From the NCBI GenBank assembly GCA_005800405.1, contig SYFN01000205.1:1-10012 (forward strand): a DNA stretch of 10,012 bases. Reading direction: 5' to 3'. The position numbers were made by a program, and so were the translations under genes. Source of the DNA: Burkholderiales bacterium. GTDB lineage: Bacteria; Pseudomonadota; Gammaproteobacteria; Burkholderiales; Burkholderiaceae_D. How positions within the stretch are numbered: the first letter of the stretch is position 1; each line of letters starts with the position of its first letter. The notes beneath the pieces were generated by a model that was given only the letters and a program-made list of their open reading frames with translations, had not been told where the DNA came from and did not search any database. Positions 6,195 through 10,012 of the stretch are shown piece after piece.

Positions 6195-6347
6195 CCATAA
6201 AAACCAGCGCGACGCGACCAGCAGCACATTGATACACGCTCTGAATCTGCTTCGCGCCGTTTTTTCATGTGTGAGTCCACCGACAAGGTCAGGTCCTCGA
6301 ATGAGTGACTCGCACCCGAATCCGGTAAGCCAATCGCGCGCCGGGTT

Positions 6348-7412
6348 ATGACGATACGAATTTCCATTGACTGCATGGGTGGTGATCACGGCCCGAAAGT
6401 CACGGTTCCCGCTGCACTCGCGTTTGCCAACAGCGTGCCCGACGCCGACATGGTTTTGGTGGGGCGCGAATTCTTGGTGCGCGCCGAGCTCGAGAAGCTA
6501 GGCGCTGCCAATCACCCAAGGCTATCGGTGGTGCACGCTGAAGAAGTTGTGGAAATGAACGACTCGCTTGAGGTCGCACTGCGCCGAAAAAAAGATTCCT
6601 CGATGCGAGTAGCCGTCACCATGGTGAAAGAAGGCGCAGCGCAAGCCTGCGTATCGGCGGGTAATACCGGGGCGTTGATGGCGGTCTCTCGCTATGTACT
6701 GAAAACCCTTGCGGGTGTAGACCGCCCCGCCATCTGCACGATACTCCCCAATCAGAAAGACGGCCCTACCTACGTACTCGATTTGGGCGCCAATGTGGAC
6801 TGCGAGCCCGTTCATCTTCATCAGTTTGCGCTGATGGGCTCTGCGCTCGTCTCTGCTGTCGAAGGTCACGCAAGGCCCACCGTCGGTCTTCTAAATGTCG
6901 GTGAAGAAGATATCAAAGGCAATGAACTCGTCAAGCAAACTGCCGAGCTGTTGCGCGCGGACCATGAAAAAGGCCTGATCAATTTTTATGGCAATGTCGA
7001 AGGTAATGATATTTTTGAAGGTACCACCGATATTGTTGTCTGCGATGGCTTTGTGGGTAATGTCACTCTAAAAGCCGCTGAGGGTCTGGGTCGCCTGATC
7101 AAAGGTGTCATGGTCAGCGAAATGCGCAAGGGTTGGATTAATATGTTGGGTGCACTCATCGCTCGGCAGGCACTTAAACGAATTTCACAGCGTCTCAATC
7201 CCTCCCGCTACAATGGGGCTAGCTTACTCGGCTTGCGCGGTCTGGTATTCAAAAGCCACGGTGGCGAAAATGCGTACGGCTTCGAATGGGCGATACGACG
7301 TGCTTATGAGGCAGCCCGACACGATGTGCTATCGCGTATCGAAACCTCGATTGCCGAACTGATGCCTCAGCAAGAAAACTCTCGAGAGATCAATCAACAG
7401 AAAACGGCATGA
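6348..7412 (+). CDS. plsX: Phosphate acyltransferase PlsX
   Basis: PlsX turns acyl-ACP and phosphate into acyl-phosphate, the acyl donor that PlsY uses to make lysophosphatidic acid; it is a peripheral membrane enzyme. The 354-residue length is usual. Motifs seen: [10 protein letters not shown] at 7-16, [10 protein letters not shown] at 103-112, [15 protein letters not shown] at 138-152, [13 protein letters not shown] at 181-193 and [19 protein letters not shown] at 224-242. The ATG at 6348 gives the usual short lead before IDCMGGD; the ribosome-binding site is poor. The spacer after rpmF is 169 bases. The stop overlaps the fabH ATG (ATGA), which points to coupled translation with the fatty-acid genes downstream. 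Confidence 0.96.
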   Translation: MTIRISIDCMGGDHGPKVTVPAALAFANSVPDADMVLVGREFLVRAELEKLGAANHPRLSVVHAEEVVEMNDSLEVALRRKKDSSMRVAVTMVKEGAAQACVSAGNTGALMAVSRYVLKTLAGVDRPAICTILPNQKDGPTYVLDLGANVDCEPVHLHQFALMGSALVSAVEGHARPTVGLLNVGEEDIKGNELVKQTAELLRADHEKGLINFYGNVEGNDIFEGTTDIVVCDGFVGNVTLKAAEGLGRLIKGVMVSEMRKGWINMLGALIARQALKRISQRLNPSRYNGASLLGLRGLVFKSHGGENAYGFEWAIRRAYEAARHDVLSRIETSIAELMPQQENSREINQQKTA

Positions 7413-8395
7413 GTAAATACACTCGAATTGTAGGCACAGGCAGTTGTCTGCCGCCAAGGCGCGTGAGCAATCAAGACATGACGGCACTTCTGGCTGCCAG
7501 AGGTCTTGATACTTCGGACGAATGGATCGTCTCTCGCAGCGGTATCTATGCCCGGCACTTTGCGGATGATGGCGTGCTCTCGAGTGATCTGGGCACGACG
7601 GCAGCGCATCAGGCACTCGAGATGGCCGGTCTTGCGCCCGATGATATCGACCTCATCATTGTCGCCACCTCCACCCCGGATTATCTCGGTGGTTTTCCCA
7701 GCACGGCGTGCGTCGTGCAGCGCAAGCTTGGCATTACCAATGACTGCGCAGCACTCGATGTGCAAGCAGTCTGCAGCGGTTTTATTTATGCGATGTCGGT
7801 GGCTGATAATTTCATCCGCTGCGGTATGCACAAGCGCGTGCTGGTGATCGGGTCTGAAATATTCTCGCGTATTCTTGATTTCAATGATCGAACCACGTGC
7901 GTCTTGTTTGGTGATGGTGCCGGGGCTGTTGTGCTCTCTGCCTCTGATGAGCCGGGTGTACTTGCCACGCGTTTGCATGCCGATGGCCGGCACGCTGATA
8001 TTTTGTGTGTACCGGGTGCTGCTCAGGGTGGTGTGATTGCTGGGAGTGCCTTCCTTTACATGGATGGGCAGGCCGTGTTCAAACTAGCGGTATCGGTCCT
8101 CGAGAAAGTGGCAAACGAAGTACTACAGATCGCTGGTATGGACGCCTCGCAGATTGACTGGCTGATTCCACATCAAGCTAATATACGCATTATGCAGGGC
8201 ACAGCCAGGAAGCTCGGCCTGCCCATGGAAAAAATGGTGGTCACGGTAGATCAGCATGGCAACACTTCTGCTGCATCAATCCCGCTGGCATTGGATGTCG
8301 CCATGCGCGATGGCCGCATCAAGACCGGCCAGCACATCATGCTCGAAGCCGTCGGTGGCGGTTTTACCTGGGGCGCCGTTTTAGCACGTATCTGA
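7409..8395 (+). CDS. fabH: Beta-ketoacyl-ACP synthase III FabH
   Basis: FabH carries out the first condensation of type II fatty-acid synthesis, joining acetyl-CoA with malonyl-ACP. The 328-residue protein has the complete thiolase-fold active site: Cys122 in VQAVCSGF, His255 in PHQANIRI and Asn285 in HGNTSAAS. The His-Asn spacing of 30 equals that of E. coli FabH. The glycine-rich C-terminal [13 protein letters not shown] is also typical and closes the fold. The start overlaps the plsX stop by four bases. fabD begins 12 bases after its stop. Substrate chain length (acetyl or branched starter) cannot be told from what I see. Confidence 0.96.
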   Translation: MSKYTRIVGTGSCLPPRRVSNQDMTALLAARGLDTSDEWIVSRSGIYARHFADDGVLSSDLGTTAAHQALEMAGLAPDDIDLIIVATSTPDYLGGFPSTACVVQRKLGITNDCAALDVQAVCSGFIYAMSVADNFIRCGMHKRVLVIGSEIFSRILDFNDRTTCVLFGDGAGAVVLSASDEPGVLATRLHADGRHADILCVPGAAQGGVIAGSAFLYMDGQAVFKLAVSVLEKVANEVLQIAGMDASQIDWLIPHQANIRIMQGTARKLGLPMEKMVVTVDQHGNTSAASIPLALDVAMRDGRIKTGQHIMLEAVGGGFTWGAVLARI

Positions 8396-8407
8396 CATTT
8401 TTCTATC

Positions 8408-9340
8408 ATGACTTCATTTGCTTTCGTATTTCCCGGGCAGGGCTCACAAGCGATTGGCATGCTCAATGGTTTTGCCAACAACGTGGCAGTGCGCGATACC
8501 ATCGCAGAAGCTTCTGACGCGTTGCAATTTGATCTGGCAAAACTGATCGCTGAAGGCCCAAAAGAAGCGCTGGATCTCACTACCAATACGCAACCTGTCA
8601 TGCTGGCTTGTGCAGTCGCTTTTTATCGGGCCTGGCTGGCGGCTGGCGGCAAGCCGCTCCAACTGGTGGCTGGCCATAGCCTCGGCGAGTATTCCGCGCT
8701 GGTCGCCGCCGGTGTTATCCAATTCAAGGATGCGGTGCCCATGGTTCGTTTCCGCGCGCAGGCGATGCAAGAAGCCGTTCCTGTCGGTCAGGGTGGAATG
8801 GCAGCGATTCTCGGCTTGTCGGACGACGATGTCCGAGCTGCCTGCGCTGAAGCCTCTCAGGGTGAAATCGTCGAGCCGGTCAATTTCAATGCGCCAGCAC
8901 AGATTGTGATCGCCGGGCACAAGGCAGCAGTTGAACGTGCGTGCGAGGCAGCCAAAGCCAAAGGCGCCAAACGTGCGCTGCCATTGCCCGTTTCCGCGCC
9001 CTTTCATTCGTCGCTGCTCAAACCGGCCTCGTATCGCCTGCGCGATTATCTGGCGAATGTTGAATTTTCGGCGCCGCACATTCGACTGATTAATAACGTC
9101 GATGTTGCTATTGTTGCGGATTCAGCCGCCATCCGGGATGCATTGGTGCGTCAAGTAGCCAGTCCGGTTCGTTGGGTAGAAAGTGTGCAGAAAATGGCCG
9201 CGCTGGGGATCACGCAATTGATTGAGTGCGGGCCTGGCAAAGTTCTGACTGGTCTTGCTAAACGTATTGACAATACATTGACAGCCGATGCCATCGTCGA
9301 TCAGGCATCCATGGAGTCGCTTTTGGAGACGTGCAAGTGA
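8408..9340 (+). CDS. fabD: Malonyl-CoA:ACP transacylase FabD
   Basis: FabD moves malonyl from CoA to ACP, supplying the extender for every elongation step. The 310-residue protein begins with FVFPGQGSQ and shows the transacylase elbow GHSLGEYSAL with nucleophile Ser91. Arg116 in VRFRAQAMQ, which holds the malonyl carboxylate, and His200 in SAPFHSS, the catalytic partner, are present; the positions are within one of E. coli (Ser92, Arg117, His201). GPGKVLTGLAKR near the end is also typical. No clear Shine-Dalgarno lies in the 12-base gap after fabH, so it may rely on ribosomes arriving from upstream. The stop overlaps the fabG start (GTGA). Confidence 0.96.
   Translation: MTSFAFVFPGQGSQAIGMLNGFANNVAVRDTIAEASDALQFDLAKLIAEGPKEALDLTTNTQPVMLACAVAFYRAWLAAGGKPLQLVAGHSLGEYSALVAAGVIQFKDAVPMVRFRAQAMQEAVPVGQGGMAAILGLSDDDVRAACAEASQGEIVEPVNFNAPAQIVIAGHKAAVERACEAAKAKGAKRALPLPVSAPFHSSLLKPASYRLRDYLANVEFSAPHIRLINNVDVAIVADSAAIRDALVRQVASPVRWVESVQKMAALGITQLIECGPGKVLTGLAKRIDNTLTADAIVDQASMESLLETCK
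9325..9328 (+). promoter_or_regulatory. Ribosome-binding site that decides the fabG start
   Basis: GGAG lies eight bases before the GTG at 9337 but only two before the in-frame GTG at 9331. The later codon, which overlaps the fabD stop as GTGA, is therefore preferred. Confidence 0.55.
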
Positions 9341-9873
9341 CAACGAATCAATCATCGCTCGATAAACAAGTGGCGCTGGTGACCGGCGCATCACGCGGTA
9401 TTGGCCGCGCGATTGCGATGGAGCTCGCTCAACGCGGTGCGACTGTCGTGGGCACGGCAACCTCGGCTCCCGGTGCAGCCGCTATTTCGGATTATCTGAA
9501 AACCATACGGCCCGAGGCCGGTCATGGTGTGGTACTCGACGTAAATGACGCAGAAGCCTCGCTACAGCTGGTCGACACATTGGCGAAGGATCTGGGCGGT
9601 ATCAGCATAATGGTCAATAACGCCGGCATCACGCAGGATCAGCTCGCCGTGCGCATGAAAGATGCGGAGTGGGATGCCGTGATTTCAAAAAACCTGACTG
9701 CCGTCGGACGTTTATCGCGAGCCGTCTTGCGCGGCATGATGAAAGCCAAGCACGGTCGTCTCATCAATATCACCTCCGTCGTTGGCTCTGCCGGCAACCC
9801 GGGTCAAATGAACTATGCTGCTGCAAAAGCTGGGGTGGCCGGGATGAGTCGTGCGCTGGCGCGTGAGGTGTAG
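9337..9873 (+). CDS. fabG: 3-oxoacyl-ACP reductase FabG, C-terminus missing at a junction
   Basis: FabG reduces 3-oxoacyl-ACP with NADPH, the first reduction of each elongation cycle. The N-terminal 178 residues are normal short-chain dehydrogenase: Rossmann motif TGASRGIGRA at about 16-25, VNNAGIT at 93-99 and the catalytic set Ser147, Tyr160 and Lys164 (YAAAK) with E. coli spacing. The protein then ends at a TAG at 9871-9873 right after RALAREV, where family members go on for about 70 residues containing the substrate loop and the tetramer contacts. There is no gradual decay; the similarity stops at 9870. The bases after it belong to another gene on the other strand, so the stop is most likely an artefact of the join and the real gene intact. 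Confidence 0.88.
   Translation: MTTNQSSLDKQVALVTGASRGIGRAIAMELAQRGATVVGTATSAPGAAAISDYLKTIRPEAGHGVVLDVNDAEASLQLVDTLAKDLGGISIMVNNAGITQDQLAVRMKDAEWDAVISKNLTAVGRLSRAVLRGMMKAKHGRLINITSVVGSAGNPGQMNYAAAKAGVAGMSRALAREV
9870..9871. other. Sharp sequence junction, probably chimeric
   Basis: Left of this point the plus strand encodes betaproteobacterial FabG; right of it the minus strand encodes a protein piece of actinobacterial type. Both reading frames lose family resemblance at the same base. No inverted repeat, target duplication or integrase is seen at the point. An assembly or cloning chimera explains this best; a genuine insertion cannot be excluded from the 142 bases available. Confidence 0.7.
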
Positions 9874-10011
9874 CTCTGCTCTGCGAACCCCTAACGTTCC
9901 AACTTCGTGTTGTAACTGCTCAAGCTCTTTTGGTGATGCAGAACCCCCATTTAAGCGTGCCTCATCACGGGTAATTCGCATCACTATCTGCTCGACATCG
10001 GCCTCAGCACG
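9871..10011 (-). CDS. Internal fragment of an actinobacterial-type coiled-coil/zinc-ribbon protein
   Basis: Forty-seven codons without start or stop. The peptide runs RAEADVEQIVMRITRDEARL and then NGGSASPKELEQLQHEVGTL and GVRRAEL. The PKELEQLQHE-x3-L-x2-RRAEL pattern, with charged heptads on both sides, is that of the long helical hairpin in the Rv2229c/CT398-like family, whose C-terminus carries a C4 zinc ribbon (not in the window). These proteins are common in Actinobacteria; their role is unclear. Codons ending in A or T are frequent (TTA, ATA, GGA), unlike neighbouring genes, which would suit a lower-GC actinobacterium such as freshwater lineages; that is inference. After the final AEL the family usually continues with glutamates, while here the frame runs into antisense fabG. 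Confidence 0.65.
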
Positions 10012-10012
10012 C

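Noticed and set aside
9871..10012. Insertion sequence or prophage end disrupting fabG
   Set aside because: The encoded peptide is a housekeeping coiled-coil protein fragment, not a transposase or integrase, and no terminal repeat or site duplication is seen at the join.
1..10012. CRISPR array, toxin-antitoxin pair, defence island or biosynthetic cluster
   Set aside because: No regularly spaced repeats and no genes of these kinds; apart from the right-hand junction, the content is conserved core genes in their usual order.

Overview
The window is a conserved housekeeping stretch of a betaproteobacterial chromosome, most like Burkholderiales and probably Alcaligenaceae-like. The evidence is the gene order and the protein motifs: rne, divergent rluC, HAD phosphatase, Rieske protein, sppA, then a tetrapyrrole-methylase-family methyltransferase and yceF on the opposite strand, then yceD-rpmF-plsX-fabH-fabD-fabG. 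The family assignment rests on recalled synteny, not on a search.

Layout. Positions 1-57 (minus) hold the first 19 codons of RNase E. About 730 bases without a convincing gene follow (58-786): probably a long rne leader, and an AT-rich patch near 640-655 that could hold divergent promoters. Positions 787-3949 (plus) are a tightly packed cluster: 23S rRNA pseudouridine synthase RluC, a HAD phosphatase, a small Rieske [2Fe-2S] protein and the S49 peptidase SppA. The last three are linked by GTGA/ATGA overlaps. Positions 3972-5319 (minus) carry an RsmI-like SAM methyltransferase and the Maf-family nucleotide pyrophosphatase YceF, convergent with sppA. A 103-base divergent spacer leads to positions 5423-9870 (plus): YceD (rRNA accumulation), ribosomal protein bL32, then the phospholipid and fatty-acid initiation genes plsX, fabH, fabD and fabG.

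How the genes work together. RNase E, RluC, YceD, bL32 and possibly the methyltransferase act on RNA and the large ribosomal subunit. FabD makes malonyl-ACP, FabH does the first condensation, FabG the first reduction, and PlsX passes acyl groups to phospholipid synthesis. This couples ribosome building to membrane growth, an arrangement long known in proteobacteria.

The one real anomaly is at the right end. fabG stops abruptly after codon 178, before its C-terminal part, and the last 142 bases instead encode, on the minus strand, a piece of an unrelated coiled-coil/zinc-ribbon protein of the kind found in Actinobacteria (Rv2229c-like). The simplest explanation is a chimeric join in an assembly or clone, not biology. 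I see no CRISPR array, transposon, tRNA or rRNA, and no convincing undescribed system here.
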